Source of the DNA: Zoogloea oleivorans
GTDB lineage: Bacteria; Pseudomonadota; Gammaproteobacteria; Burkholderiales; Rhodocyclaceae
Direction: 5' to 3'
NCBI GenBank assembly: GCA_030157785.1
Contig: JAOAUC010000027.1
Coordinates: 124,001 to 188,000 of the forward strand
DNA: 64,000 nt
In this document: in pieces, positions 54,004-63,294 of the stretch
Position numbering within the stretch: the first letter of the stretch is position 1
How the letters are laid out: the number at the start of each line of letters is the position of its first letter
The notes under the pieces: generated by a model
Databases searched by the model: none
What the model was told of the DNA's origin: nothing
Seen by the model: only the letters and a program-made list of their open reading frames with translations
Position numbers and translations under genes: made by a program

Positions 54004-54417
54004 ATGCGCCATCAGGGCAGAAGCACGCCATCGCGTGGCGACAGCCATTGGCCATTGGTGCTGGCAGCCGGCTTCGTCGCTGCGCTCGCGCTGGCCAGCC
54101 TGAACGGACGGGCACCACTGTCAGTTGTCGGACTGTATGCGGCGGCGAGTCTGGTCGCCTTCATCGCCTACGCGCAGGACAAGTCTGCGGCGCAGAACAA
54201 CGCGCGGAGGACGCCTGAAAATACGCTGCACCTGCTCGCGCTGGCAGGTGGCTGGCCGGGGGCGCTGCTGGCCCAGCGAAAATTCCGCCACAAGACGCAG
54301 AAAGCATCGTTCCGGGCGGTCTTCTGGCTGACGGTGATCTTTAACTGCGGGGCTTTGGGATGGCTGCTTGCGGCGCCGGGAGCGGCGCCGATTCGGGCAA
54401 GCCTGGGTAGCGCCTGA
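54004..54417 (+). CDS. DUF1294 family membrane protein
   Basis: This 137-residue protein has three hydrophobic segments. It carries YAQDKSAAQNNARRTPENTLHLLALAGGWPGALLAQ, then RHKTQKASFRAVFW, the DUF1294 signature. The N-terminal cold-shock domain found in some family members is absent. Function is unknown. It lies 10 bp after msrQ and may be cotranscribed. Confidence 0.88.
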   Translation: MRHQGRSTPSRGDSHWPLVLAAGFVAALALASLNGRAPLSVVGLYAAASLVAFIAYAQDKSAAQNNARRTPENTLHLLALAGGWPGALLAQRKFRHKTQKASFRAVFWLTVIFNCGALGWLLAAPGAAPIRASLGSA

Positions 54418-54454
54418 GAAACAGGCCCTACCCACAGAAACAGAAGTCGACCGT

Positions 54455-55042
54455 TCAGGCCTTCGGACGGATCGCCGACTTGGGCCGAAAGGCCTTCGCC
54501 ACGGCTTCGTTCGTCTCGATGTACGGCCCGCCGATCAGATCAATGCAGTAGGGCACCGCAGCAAAGATGCCCGGCACTTTCTGCGTCCCGTCGGCATCCT
54601 TCAGGCCTTCCAGCGTCTCGGCGATGGCCTTCGGCTGGCCGGGGAGATTGATGATCAGCGTCTTGCCACGAATCACCGCCACCTGCCGTGACAGGATCGC
54701 CGTCGGCACGAAGGCCAGGCTGATCTGGCGCATCTGCTCGCCAAAGCCCGGCATCACCTTGTCGGCAATCGCCACAGTCGCCTCGGGCGTCACGTCACGG
54801 GGCGCCGGGCCGGTGCCGCCGGTGGTCAGCACCAAGGCACAGCCTGCCACGTCGCACAGGTCGACAAGCGTTGCCTCGATGCTTGCCTGATCGTCCGGGA
54901 TCAGCCGGGTTTCGGCGCGAAACCGGGTTTCGAGGGCCTTGCCCAGCCAGTCCTGCAAGGCCGGAATGCCCTTGTCTTCATAGACGCCACCGGAAGCCCG
55001 GTCGCTGATCGAGACCAGGCCGATCACCACTTCATCGCTCAT
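54455..55042 (-). CDS. mog: Molybdopterin adenylyltransferase
   Basis: This 195-residue enzyme adenylylates molybdopterin before molybdate insertion. It has IGLVSISDRASGGVYEDKG at the start, VLTTGGTGPAPRDVTPEA and NLPGQPKAIAETLEGL, which fit MogA rather than MoaB. It supplies the cofactor needed by MsrP nearby. It overlaps darP by 4 bp. Confidence 0.94.
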   Translation of the reverse strand: MSDEVVIGLVSISDRASGGVYEDKGIPALQDWLGKALETRFRAETRLIPDDQASIEATLVDLCDVAGCALVLTTGGTGPAPRDVTPEATVAIADKVMPGFGEQMRQISLAFVPTAILSRQVAVIRGKTLIINLPGQPKAIAETLEGLKDADGTQKVPGIFAAVPYCIDLIGGPYIETNEAVAKAFRPKSAIRPKA

Positions 55043-55599
55043 TCTTCAGCCTCGTCGGACTCATCGTCGAACTCTTCGCTCTCGACGCCACCGGTTTCCA
55101 GCTCGCGCAGGACGCGGAACAGTTCACGGAAAGCCCGCGGCGGCTTGTTGAGTTCCTTCTCCTTGAGCGCATTGCGACGCATGACGCGCAGCTGCTGCAG
55201 ATCGACGCCGGGGTGCTTCTCGGCGATCTCGTGCAGCGTCTTCTCGTCCTCGAGCAGGCGCGTGCGCAGGGCTTCGAGCTTGTGCATGCGCGCCGTTTCG
55301 ACCGCCGAGACGCCGCGGAAGGCGTCCAGTGCGGCACGCACCGGCTCCGGGTCGACGTTGCGCATCAGCCTGCCGATGTATTGCAACTGGCGGCGCTTGG
55401 CTTCGTGGGCAGTGAAGCGCTGGTAGTCCTTGACGGCGTCGCGCAGATCTTCGTCGATAGGCACCTTGGCCAGGCGTTCCTTGCCGAGTTCGGCCAGTTC
55501 GCGACCGAGATCCTGCAGGGCTGTACTGTCGCGCTTGAGCTGCGACTTGCTCGGGCCGGCGTACTCTTCTTCTTCGTGCTTGTGTTTGTGTTTGGCCAT
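55039..55599 (-). CDS. darP: Ribosome biogenesis factor DarP (YjgA)
   Basis: This 186-residue charged, helical protein is of the YjgA/DarP family. It has PSKSQLKRDSTALQDLGREL at the start, FTAHEAKRRQLQYIGRLMRN in the middle and LFRVLRELE near the end. DarP associates with late 50S precursors. The His/Lys-rich start (MAKHKHKHEEEE) fits the ATG at 55599; an earlier in-frame ATG lies across the pmbA promoter. It is divergent from pmbA. Confidence 0.92.
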   Translation of the reverse strand: MAKHKHKHEEEEYAGPSKSQLKRDSTALQDLGRELAELGKERLAKVPIDEDLRDAVKDYQRFTAHEAKRRQLQYIGRLMRNVDPEPVRAALDAFRGVSAVETARMHKLEALRTRLLEDEKTLHEIAEKHPGVDLQQLRVMRRNALKEKELNKPPRAFRELFRVLRELETGGVESEEFDDESDEAEE

Positions 55600-55666
55600 A
55601 TGGGCTGGAAAGACTCGGGAAACGGTTAAGATTATAGCCTTTAGCCCAGCCTTAACCCGGAACGCC

Positions 55667-57007
55667 ATGGCCGACACCCGTTTCAGCTTCAGTCAGGACA
55701 AGCTCAAGACCATTGCCGACGACATTCTCAAGTTCGCCAAAAAGCGCGGCGCGTCGGCCTGCGAGGTGGATGTATCGGAAGGCTTCGGCCAGTCCGTCAG
55801 CGTCCGCCGCGATGAGGTCGACACCATCGAATACAACCGCGACAAGGGCGTCGGCGTCACCATCTACGACGGTCAGAAGCGCGGCTACGCCAGCACTTCC
55901 GACTTCTCGAGGGAAGCCCTCAAGGCCACCGTCGATGCTGCTGTGTCGATCGCCCGCTTCACCGCGCCCGACCCCGCCGCCGGCCTGCCGGACAAGGAAC
56001 TGCTGGCCACCGAATTCCCCGATTTCGATCTTTATCACCCGTGGAACATCCCGGTCGAAGAAGCCATCGAGATCGCCCGCCGCTGCGAGCGCGCCGCCTT
56101 TGCGGTGAGCCCGGAGATCCGCAACTCGGAAGGGGCCAGCATTTCGATGCAGGAATCCCACTTCATCTCGGCCAACAGCCTGGGCTTCATGGGCGGCTAT
56201 GCCAGCTCCCGCCACTACCTGTCGTGCTCGGTGATCGCCGGCGAAGGCGACGACATGCAGCGGGACGACTGGTACACCTCCAAGCGCGATCCGGCCGAAC
56301 TGGCCGACGCCGACGAGATCGGCACCTTCGCCGCCCGCCGCGCCCTTGCCCGCATCGGCGCCCGCCAGATTGCCACCTGCGAAGTGCCGGTGCTCTTCGA
56401 AGCCCCGCTGGCCGCCGGCCTGATCGGCGCCTTCGTCCATGCAGTGAGCGGCGGCGCCCTGTACCGCAAGTCCACCTTCCTGATGGACAGCCTCGGCAAG
56501 GCCGTCTTCCGCCCGCACATCCAGATCGCCGAACGCCCGCACCTGGCCAAGGCCTTCGCCAGCAGCCCCTTCGACGACGACGGCGTGGCCACCAAAGACC
56601 GCGAAATCATCATCGACGGCGTGCTGCAGGGCTACTTCCTCAGCACCTACTCGGCGCGCAAGCTGGGCATGCAGACCACCGGCAACGCCGGCGGAAGCCA
56701 CAACCTGCTGGTCAAGTCCGGCCAGTACGATCTGGACGGCCTCGTCAAGCAGATGGATCGCGGCCTGCTGGTCACCGAACTGCTCGGCCATGGCGTCAAC
56801 TACGTCACCGGCGATTACTCCCGCGGTGCGGCAGGCTTCTGGGTCGAAAATGGCAAGATCCAGTACCCGGTGCACGAAATCACCATTGCCGGCAACCTCA
56901 AGGACATGCTGATGGGTATCCAGGAAGTCGGCTCTGACGTGCTGGTGCGCGGCTCCAAGCACTGCGGCTCCATCCTGGTCGATCGCATGACCGTGGCCGG
57001 CGCCTGA
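55667..57007 (+). CDS. pmbA: Metalloprotease PmbA/TldE
   Basis: PmbA is the TldE partner of the TldD/TldE protease, which matures microcin B17 and degrades unfolded peptides. The 446-residue protein has VSVRRDEVDTIEYNRDKGVGV near the start and STYSARKLGMQTTGNAGGSHNL near the centre. The end contains GHGVNYVTGDYSRGAAGFWVENG and DMLMGIQEVG. The divergent darP-pmbA pair is common in proteobacteria. tldD is not in the window. Confidence 0.94.
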   Translation: MADTRFSFSQDKLKTIADDILKFAKKRGASACEVDVSEGFGQSVSVRRDEVDTIEYNRDKGVGVTIYDGQKRGYASTSDFSREALKATVDAAVSIARFTAPDPAAGLPDKELLATEFPDFDLYHPWNIPVEEAIEIARRCERAAFAVSPEIRNSEGASISMQESHFISANSLGFMGGYASSRHYLSCSVIAGEGDDMQRDDWYTSKRDPAELADADEIGTFAARRALARIGARQIATCEVPVLFEAPLAAGLIGAFVHAVSGGALYRKSTFLMDSLGKAVFRPHIQIAERPHLAKAFASSPFDDDGVATKDREIIIDGVLQGYFLSTYSARKLGMQTTGNAGGSHNLLVKSGQYDLDGLVKQMDRGLLVTELLGHGVNYVTGDYSRGAAGFWVENGKIQYPVHEITIAGNLKDMLMGIQEVGSDVLVRGSKHCGSILVDRMTVAGA

Positions 57008-57048
57008 GTTTTATCCTTCGCCCAGATCGAAAAAGAAAAGGACACATC

Positions 57049-58143
57049 ATGGAACGGCGTTCCTTCATGAAACAAGCCAGTGCCGGCCTTGCCGCCGGAG
57101 CCGTGGCAGCCCCGGCCCTGGCGGCTGACCTGCCCACCATCAAATGGCGCCTGGCGTCGGGCTTTCCAAAGACCCTCGATGCCATCTTCGGTGCGACCGA
57201 AACCATCGCCAAGCGGGTTGCGGCAGCCACCGGTGGCAAATTCCAGATTTCTCTCTTCGCCGCCGGCGAAATCGTTCCGACCCCCGGCGTACTGGATGCG
57301 GTCAAGGACGGCACCGTCGAGATGGGTCATGCCGCGTCCTACTGGTACATCGGCAAGGATCCCGCCCTGGCCTTCGACACCGCGCTGCCCTTCGGCCTGA
57401 ACAGCCGCCAGCAAAGTGCCTGGATGTTCGACGGTGGCGGCCTTGAGCTGATGCGCGAGTTCTTCAAGGACTACAACATCTACAACATCCCCTGCGGCAA
57501 CACCGGCACCCAGATGGGCGGCTGGTTCCGCAAGGAGATCAAGACGACCGAAGACCTCAAGGGCCTCAAGTTCCGGGTCGGCGGGCTGGCCGGCCAGGTG
57601 CTCGCCAAGATGGGCGTGGTGCCCCAGCAGATTCCGCCCGCCGACATCTACCCGGCGCTCGAAAAAGGCACCATCGACGCCACCGAATGGATCGGCCCCT
57701 ACGACGACCAGAAGCTCGGTTTCAACCGGGTCGCCAAGTACTACTACTACCCGGGCTGGTGGGAAGGTGGCCCCCAGCTTTCCATCTACGTGAATACCAA
57801 GCACTGGGCCTCGCTGCCCAAGGAATACCAGGCCATTCTGGAAAACGCCTGCATGTATGCCCACGCCGAGATGCAGGCTGCTTACGATGTCAAGAACCCG
57901 ACCGCGCTGAAGCAACTGATTGGCTCCGGCACCCAGCTGCGCCCCTTCCCCCATGAAGTGATGGCTGCCGGCTACAAGGTCGCCACGGCGCTCTACGAAG
58001 AAATCGCTGCAACGAATCCCAAGTTCAAGAAGATCTACGAACCCTGGAAGAAATTCCGTGACGACCAGCTTCAATGGTTCGCCGTAGCCGAAAACCGCTA
58101 CGACAATTTCATGCAGGGAATGCGCCACAAGACAAAGAAGTGA
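57049..58143 (+). CDS. TRAP transporter substrate-binding protein (DctP family), copy 1
   Basis: This 364-residue periplasmic binding protein has a twin-arginine-type signal (MERRSFMKQASAGLAAGAV). It has the DctP family stretches FRVGGLAGQVLAKMGVVPQQ, with the conserved Arg, and EWIGPYDDQKLGFNRVAKYYYYPG. It probably binds an organic acid. No dctQ or dctM membrane gene is adjacent. The next gene is a close paralogue, so this is a tandem duplication. AAAAGGAC precedes the ATG. Confidence 0.92.
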   Translation: MERRSFMKQASAGLAAGAVAAPALAADLPTIKWRLASGFPKTLDAIFGATETIAKRVAAATGGKFQISLFAAGEIVPTPGVLDAVKDGTVEMGHAASYWYIGKDPALAFDTALPFGLNSRQQSAWMFDGGGLELMREFFKDYNIYNIPCGNTGTQMGGWFRKEIKTTEDLKGLKFRVGGLAGQVLAKMGVVPQQIPPADIYPALEKGTIDATEWIGPYDDQKLGFNRVAKYYYYPGWWEGGPQLSIYVNTKHWASLPKEYQAILENACMYAHAEMQAAYDVKNPTALKQLIGSGTQLRPFPHEVMAAGYKVATALYEEIAATNPKFKKIYEPWKKFRDDQLQWFAVAENRYDNFMQGMRHKTKK

Positions 58144-58248
58144 GCGTTTTTCGCTGCACAGCAGCATAGGGTTTTCCTGACTATTGGCCACTCCGGGGCT
58201 CATGAATAATCCGGCCACCATCTGTACCCATACCAAGAAGGAGACAAA

Positions 58249-59355
58249 GTGGAACGACGTTCATTCATCAAACGGGCCGGTGTCGGCGTAGCTGCCGCGG
58301 CCGTTGCCGCCCCGGCCATGGCGGCCGAACTGCCCACCATCAAGTGGCGCCTGGCCTCCAGCTTCCCGAAGAGTCTTGACACGATCTTTGGTGGCGCCGA
58401 CGTGGTGTCCAAGCGTGTGGCTGCAGCCACTGGCGGCAAGTTCCAGATCCAGGTCTTCGCTGCCGGTGAAATCGTCCCCGGCCCGGGCGTGATGGATGCG
58501 GTCAAGGATGGCACCGTCGAATGCGGTCACACCTGCTCCTACTACTTCGTCGGCAAGGACCCCACGTTCGCTCTCGACACCGCGATTCCCTTCGGCCTCA
58601 ACAGCCGCCAGCAAACCGCCTGGATGATGGACGGCGGCGGCCTCGAGCTGTTCCGCGAGTTCTTCAAGGAATACAACATCTACAACATCCCCTGCGGAAA
58701 TACGGGCGCCCAGATGGGCGGCTGGTTCCGCAAGGAAATCAAGACCGTTGAAGACCTGCAGGGCCTCAAGTTCCGCTGCGGCGGCTTTGCCGGGCAGGTG
58801 CTCGCCAAACTCGGCGTCGTGCCCCAGCAAATTCCGGGCGGCGACATTTACCCGGCGCTCGAAAAAGGCACCATCGACGCCGCCGAATGGATCGGCCCCT
58901 ACGACGACCAGAAGCTCGGCTTCAATAAGGTTGCCAAGTACTACTACTACCCGGGTTTCTGGGAAGGCGGCCCGCAGATCTCCCTGTATGTAAACCAGAA
59001 GCAGTGGGCCTCCCTGCCGAAGGAATACCAGACCATCCTGGAAGATGCCTGCCTCTACGCCCATGCCGAGATGCAAGCCCGCTACGACGCCAAGAACCCG
59101 AATGCCCTCAAGCAATTGGTCGGCTCGGGCACCCAGCTGCGTCCCTTCCCCAACGAAGTGATGGCCGCCGCCTACAAGGCTGCCGACGAGCTCTACGAAG
59201 AAACCGCAGCCAAGAACCCCAAGTTCAAGAAGATCTACGAACCCTGGAAGAAATTCCGCGACGATCAGCTGCAATGGTTTGCCGTAGCAGAAAACCGCTA
59301 CGACAACTTCATGCAGGCAGCCCGCAGCGCTTCGGCCAAGGCAGCCAAAAAATAA
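58249..59355 (+). CDS. TRAP transporter substrate-binding protein (DctP family), copy 2
   Basis: This is a 368-residue close paralogue of the preceding gene, very similar over its whole length. It starts at GTG 58249 with a strong AAGAAGGAGA site. The signal is MERRSFIKRAGVGVAAAAV, also twin-arginine type. Copy-specific changes near the binding site include FRCGGFAG for FRVGGLAG and GHTCSYYFVGKDPTF for GHAASYWYIGKDPAL, which suggests a changed ligand. A terminator follows. No TRAP permease genes lie in the window. Confidence 0.92.
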   Translation: MERRSFIKRAGVGVAAAAVAAPAMAAELPTIKWRLASSFPKSLDTIFGGADVVSKRVAAATGGKFQIQVFAAGEIVPGPGVMDAVKDGTVECGHTCSYYFVGKDPTFALDTAIPFGLNSRQQTAWMMDGGGLELFREFFKEYNIYNIPCGNTGAQMGGWFRKEIKTVEDLQGLKFRCGGFAGQVLAKLGVVPQQIPGGDIYPALEKGTIDAAEWIGPYDDQKLGFNKVAKYYYYPGFWEGGPQISLYVNQKQWASLPKEYQTILEDACLYAHAEMQARYDAKNPNALKQLVGSGTQLRPFPNEVMAAAYKAADELYEETAAKNPKFKKIYEPWKKFRDDQLQWFAVAENRYDNFMQAARSASAKAAKK

Positions 59356-59376
59356 GCACGCCCATCATGGGTTCCC

Positions 59377-59405
59377 GGGGGCCGCGCATTGCGTGGCCCC
59401 TTTTT
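59377..59405 (+). terminator. Terminator after the second TRAP binding protein
   Basis: GGGGCCGCGC-ATT-GCGTGGCCCC followed by TTTTTA, about 20 bp after the stop. Confidence 0.85.
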
Positions 59406-59448
59406 ATTTGGGACGATTCCTTCCCACCCGTCCGAGGAGAACTCAACC

Positions 59449-59805
59449 ATGATTGCCGCCTTTGCCCTTCTCCTCACCTTTCAGCTTGCTGGCGAAGCCC
59501 TGCGCGTTGCCCTGCACCTGCCGGTACCCGGCCCGGTCATCGGCATGGCCCTGCTGCTGGTGTACCTGATCATCCGCCGCGGCCCCAGCCAGCCCCTGCG
59601 CCAAACCTCCGGCAACCTGCTGCAGAACCTGTCCCTGATGTTCGTGCCCGCCGGCACCGGCGTCATGCTCCACGCGGGCCGACTGGTGGACGAAGCCTGG
59701 CCGATCGCCATCGCCCTGGTCGCCAGCACCGTACTGGGCCTTGCCGCCACCGGCCTCACACTGCACTACCTGACCCACGGCCGGAAAGCGGGAGAAACGC
59801 CATGA
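59449..59805 (+). CDS. CidA/LrgA family membrane protein
   Basis: This 118-residue protein with four helices is of the CidA/LrgA holin-like family. It has LPVPGPVIGMALLLVYL and LSLMFVPAGTGVMLHAG as signatures. It overlaps the LrgB partner by 4 bp. CidA/LrgA-LrgB pairs have been linked to murein hydrolase export, pyruvate and organic-acid flux; which applies here cannot be told. CGAGGAGA precedes the ATG. Confidence 0.9.
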   Translation: MIAAFALLLTFQLAGEALRVALHLPVPGPVIGMALLLVYLIIRRGPSQPLRQTSGNLLQNLSLMFVPAGTGVMLHAGRLVDEAWPIAIALVASTVLGLAATGLTLHYLTHGRKAGETP

Positions 59806-60539
59806 GCCCCCCGGACAGCATGACCGAAATCTGGGTTTACCTTTCTGCCCAGCCCCTGCTGTGGCTGACCCTGACTCTCGCCGTGTACCTGCTCGCCATG
59901 GCCCTGCACCGCAAGGCCGGCGGGCACCCGGCCGTCAATCCGGTACTGGTGTCGGTAACCGTGCTGGTCAGCCTGCTGCTCGCCACCGGTACGCCCTACC
60001 AGCGCTACTTCGACGGCGCCCAGTTCGTGCACTTCCTGCTCGGCCCGACCACCGTGGCGCTGGCCATTCCGCTCCACGGCCAACTCAAGCGGCTGCTGGC
60101 GATGGGCGGCCCACTGCTCATCGCGCTGGTGGTCGGCTCCCTCACGGCCGGCCTGTCGGCCTATGTCATCGGCGCACTCCTCGGCGCCAGCGCGCCCACG
60201 GTTGCCTCCCTCGCCCCCAAGTCGGTCACCACACCCATTGCCATGGGCATCGCCGAACGCCTCGGCGGACTGGCCTCCCTCACGGCGGTGTTCGTGATTG
60301 TTACCGGCATTTTCGGGGCCATCTTCGCCGCCGGCATCCTCAAGCGCCTGGGCGTCAAGGACGACGCCAGCATCGGCTTTGCCATGGGCCTGGCATCTCA
60401 CGGCATCGGCACCGCCCGAGCCTTCCAGATCAACGAGCAGACCGGCGCCTTTGCCGCGCTGGCCATGGGCCTCAACGGCCTGTTCACCGCCCTGACCCTG
60501 CCCTGGCTGCTGCCCATGCTGTCACCCCTGCTCCGCTAG
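59802..60539 (+). CDS. LrgB family membrane protein
   Basis: This 245-residue partner of the CidA/LrgA-type protein has about seven helices. It has LGPTTVALAIPLHGQLKRL, LAPKSVTTPIAMGIAERLGG and GLASHGIGTARAFQINEQTGAFAALAMGLNG, the LrgB/CidB signatures. The start overlaps the preceding stop (ATGA). Confidence 0.93.
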   Translation: MSPPDSMTEIWVYLSAQPLLWLTLTLAVYLLAMALHRKAGGHPAVNPVLVSVTVLVSLLLATGTPYQRYFDGAQFVHFLLGPTTVALAIPLHGQLKRLLAMGGPLLIALVVGSLTAGLSAYVIGALLGASAPTVASLAPKSVTTPIAMGIAERLGGLASLTAVFVIVTGIFGAIFAAGILKRLGVKDDASIGFAMGLASHGIGTARAFQINEQTGAFAALAMGLNGLFTALTLPWLLPMLSPLLR

Positions 60540-60583
60540 ACGCTACGTGAATCAGGGTTGCCCTCAGGTTGCCCCAAGCCTAT

Positions 60584-60606
60584 GCGGCCCCGATAATCGG
60601 GGTCGC
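60584..60606 (+). terminator. Possible terminator of the lrgAB pair
   Basis: GCGGCCCCGAT and ATCGGGGTCGC form an 11-bp stem with one G-T wobble and minimal loop, followed by ATCACTTTT. It lies 45 bp after the LrgB stop and 24 bp before the next start. Confidence 0.4.
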
Positions 60607-60629
60607 ATCACTTTTGCTGCACCGCTCCC

Positions 60630-61571
60630 ATGGACTTGTTGATCGACGTCATCCTGCGTGCCGGCCGCTCTGCGGTCGAGCTGTCCTTCTTTGTACTGCT
60701 GCCGGTGATGGTGGTCATGCTGTCGCTGATGCGTCTGCTCGAAGCCCGGGGCGTACTCGACTGGGTGGTCACCCGACTCGCGCCGGCACTACGCCCGGTC
60801 GGCCTCACCGGACTGGGCGTTTTCGCCGCGCTGCAAATCAACTTCGTCAGCTTCGCCGCACCGGTCGCCACCCTGGCCATGATGGACCAGCGTGGCGCCT
60901 CCAGCCGCCATCTGGCCGCCACGCTGGCGATGGTCATGGCCATGGCCCAAGCCAACGTCTCCATGCCGATGGCCGCGATGGGCCTGCATTTCGGCATTGT
61001 CCTGGGCTGGTCGATAGTCGGCGGACTGGTGGCCGCCGCCGCCACCTATTACGGTTTCGGCCGCGGGCTGTCCGCCGTCGAGCACACCCTCGACGAAACC
61101 CTCCAGCATCCCGTCGCCGAGAGCGCCAAAGGCATTCTAGACGTCATCAACCGGGCCGGCGCCGAAGCCTTCAAGATCGCCGTCGGCGCCATACCGATGC
61201 TGGTCCTGTCCCTCACCGTCGTCCTCGCCCTGCGCCGCCTCGGCGCACTCGACGCCCTCACCACCGCACTTTCGCCGCTGCTTCTCGGCATTGGCGCCGA
61301 TCCGGCCCTGATCCTGCCAACCCTCACCAAATATCTGGCCGGCGGCACGGCGATGATGGGCGTGATGGACGAAATGCTGCGCGCCGGCACCGCCAGCGCA
61401 GCCACCCTCAACGGCGCCAGCGCCGGGTTGCTGATACATCCCCTCGACATCCCCGGTGTAGCGGTGCTGATCTCGGCCGGCAGACGGGTTGCGGACGTCT
61501 GGAAGCCCGCCGCCCTCGGCGCAGCCGTCGGCATCCTGGTGCGCATGGCGGGGCACACCCTGATCGGCTGA
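60630..61571 (+). CDS. Nucleoside recognition (Gate) domain membrane protein
   Basis: This 313-residue membrane protein with about eight helices has two Gate-domain repeats of the spore-maturation/nucleoside-recognition type. INFVSFAAPVATLAMMDQRG and KYLAGGTAMMGVMDEMLR are its most conserved-looking parts. The transported substrate is not known. No good ribosome site is seen; ATG 60630 is the first reasonable start. Confidence 0.85.
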   Translation: MDLLIDVILRAGRSAVELSFFVLLPVMVVMLSLMRLLEARGVLDWVVTRLAPALRPVGLTGLGVFAALQINFVSFAAPVATLAMMDQRGASSRHLAATLAMVMAMAQANVSMPMAAMGLHFGIVLGWSIVGGLVAAAATYYGFGRGLSAVEHTLDETLQHPVAESAKGILDVINRAGAEAFKIAVGAIPMLVLSLTVVLALRRLGALDALTTALSPLLLGIGADPALILPTLTKYLAGGTAMMGVMDEMLRAGTASAATLNGASAGLLIHPLDIPGVAVLISAGRRVADVWKPAALGAAVGILVRMAGHTLIG

Positions 61572-61630
61572 GGGCCGTTGCCGGGCGGGTGCTGCAGTGC
61601 CACACTGATAGCCTCCCCCGGAACCTCTCC

Positions 61631-62350
61631 ATGTCCCATCCCGACTCACACCCACGCCGGCAGTTCAAGTATTACGAATTCGTGATGGCGGCCTTCGTCA
61701 CCGTCTATCTGTGCTCCAACCTGATCGGCCCGGCCAAGGCCGCCCAGCTCAATCTGCCCGGCTGGGGCCCGGTTACCTTCGGTGCCGGCGTGCTGTTCTT
61801 TCCGGTTTCCTACATTTTCGGCGACGTACTCACCGAGGTGTATGGCTATGCCCGCGCCCGGCGCGTCATCTGGGCCGGCTTCGGCGCCATGATCTTCGCG
61901 TCGGTGATGGCTGCCGTAGTCGTCGCCCTGCCCCCCGCCCCCACGTGGACCAACCAGCCGGCCTACGAGATCGCCTTCGGCTCCACCTGGCGCATTGTGC
62001 TCGCGTCGCTCACGGCTTTCTTCTGCGGCGAATTCGTCAATTCCTACATCCTCGCCAAGATGAAGATCCGCAGCGAAGGCAGGCACCTGTGGCAGCGCAC
62101 CATCGGCTCGACGATCTTCGGCGAAGGCGTCGACTCACTGCTTTTTTACCCCCTCGCCTTCTGGAACTCCGGCCTGATTCCCAATGAACTGCTGCCCACC
62201 ATCATGCTCACCCAGTTCGTTACCAAGGTCGGCGTCGAGGTGCTGTTCACGCCAGTCACCTACAAGGTCGTCGCAGCACTCAAGCACGCCGAACGGGAAG
62301 ACCATTACGACCTGCACACCAACTTCACCCCCTTTTCAGTCAAGGTGTGA
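61631..62350 (+). CDS. Queuosine precursor transporter (YhhQ family)
   Basis: This 239-residue membrane protein of the YhhQ/QPTR family has about six helices. It has FVTVYLCSNLIGPAKA, AGVLFFPVSYIFGDVLTEVYGYARARRVIW and GEFVNSYILAKMKI, then GSTIFGEGVDSLLFYPLAF. E. coli YhhQ imports the queuosine precursors preQ0 and preQ1. The start at 61631 gives a family-like N-terminus. Confidence 0.92.
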   Translation: MSHPDSHPRRQFKYYEFVMAAFVTVYLCSNLIGPAKAAQLNLPGWGPVTFGAGVLFFPVSYIFGDVLTEVYGYARARRVIWAGFGAMIFASVMAAVVVALPPAPTWTNQPAYEIAFGSTWRIVLASLTAFFCGEFVNSYILAKMKIRSEGRHLWQRTIGSTIFGEGVDSLLFYPLAFWNSGLIPNELLPTIMLTQFVTKVGVEVLFTPVTYKVVAALKHAEREDHYDLHTNFTPFSVKV

Positions 62351-62440
62351 CACCTGATGTGGCAGTGCGGCATTTCATTAGGCGAAATCAGGGCTCCTGC
62401 GATAACATCGACGGCTACTGATCATCAGGCAGAAAATCCG

Positions 62441-63223
62441 TTGTCCACGCAAGAAACACCCGCGAAAAACCCGATCCAGGTCATCGAACGCATGATGACG
62501 CTGCTCAACGTCCTCGCCGAACATCCGGATCCGGTTCCCCTCAAGCAACTCGCCATCGAAACCGGCCTGCACCCGTCTACGGCTCACCGCATCCTCGGTG
62601 CCATGACCAGCAGCGGTTTCGTCGAGCGCAACGAAACCGGCATCTACCGCCTCGGCATCCGACTGCTGGAACTGGGCAGCCTGGTCAAGTCACGCATATC
62701 CCTGCGGGAAACCGCCATGTCGGCCATGCTCAAGCTCCACGCCACCACCGGCGAGAGCGTGAACCTCGGCATCCGCGCCGGCGACGAGATCGTTTATGTG
62801 GAACGCACCTCCAGCGGCCGCTCCGCCGTGCGCGTGGTGCACATCGTCGGCGCCCGTGCGCCGCTGCACACCACCGCCACCGGCAAGCTTTTCCTCGTCG
62901 AGGATGGCCCCCAGAAGGTCAAGGATTACGCCAAGCGCACTGGCCTGCCAAGCTCCACCCCCACCTCCATCACCACCCTGCAGGGCCTCGAGAAGGAACT
63001 CGACAAGGTGCGTCGGCACGGCGTGGCCTACGATATGGACGAAGTCGAAAACGGCGTGCGCTGCATCGCAGCCGGCATCCGTGACGACAGCGGCGAACTG
63101 GTGGCCGGATTGTCCCTGTCCACGCCGTCGGAACGCTTCAACCCCGACTGGGCGCCCCTGATTCGCCAGACAGCAGACGAGATATCCACGTCCCTCGGCT
63201 ACATCCCGACGCCGGCTCGCTGA
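62441..63223 (+). CDS. IclR-family transcriptional regulator
   Basis: This 260-residue regulator has an N-terminal winged helix (QVIERMMTLLNVLAEHPDPVPLKQLAIETGLHPSTAHRIL) and a C-terminal IclR effector domain. The latter carries GRSAVRVVHIVGARAPLHTTATGKLFL and VAYDMDEVENGVRCIAAGI. The start is uncertain: TTG 62441 leaves a normal 18-residue lead, while ATG 62357 would add 28 residues without a good ribosome site. Its target is unknown. A bidirectional terminator separates it from the convergent endopeptidase gene. Confidence 0.88.
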   Translation: MSTQETPAKNPIQVIERMMTLLNVLAEHPDPVPLKQLAIETGLHPSTAHRILGAMTSSGFVERNETGIYRLGIRLLELGSLVKSRISLRETAMSAMLKLHATTGESVNLGIRAGDEIVYVERTSSGRSAVRVVHIVGARAPLHTTATGKLFLVEDGPQKVKDYAKRTGLPSSTPTSITTLQGLEKELDKVRRHGVAYDMDEVENGVRCIAAGIRDDSGELVAGLSLSTPSERFNPDWAPLIRQTADEISTSLGYIPTPAR

Positions 63224-63244
63224 GCCGCCGCGCGACGACAGCCG

Positions 63245-63275
63245 AAAAAAAGGGCGCCGCAAGGCGCCCTTTTTC
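63245..63275. terminator. Bidirectional terminator between iclR and the endopeptidase gene
   Basis: AGGGCGCC-GCA-AGGCGCCCT is flanked by an A-run and a T-run and sits between convergent genes. Confidence 0.9.
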
Positions 63276-63294
63276 CATCCTGGCGGAATCTGAA

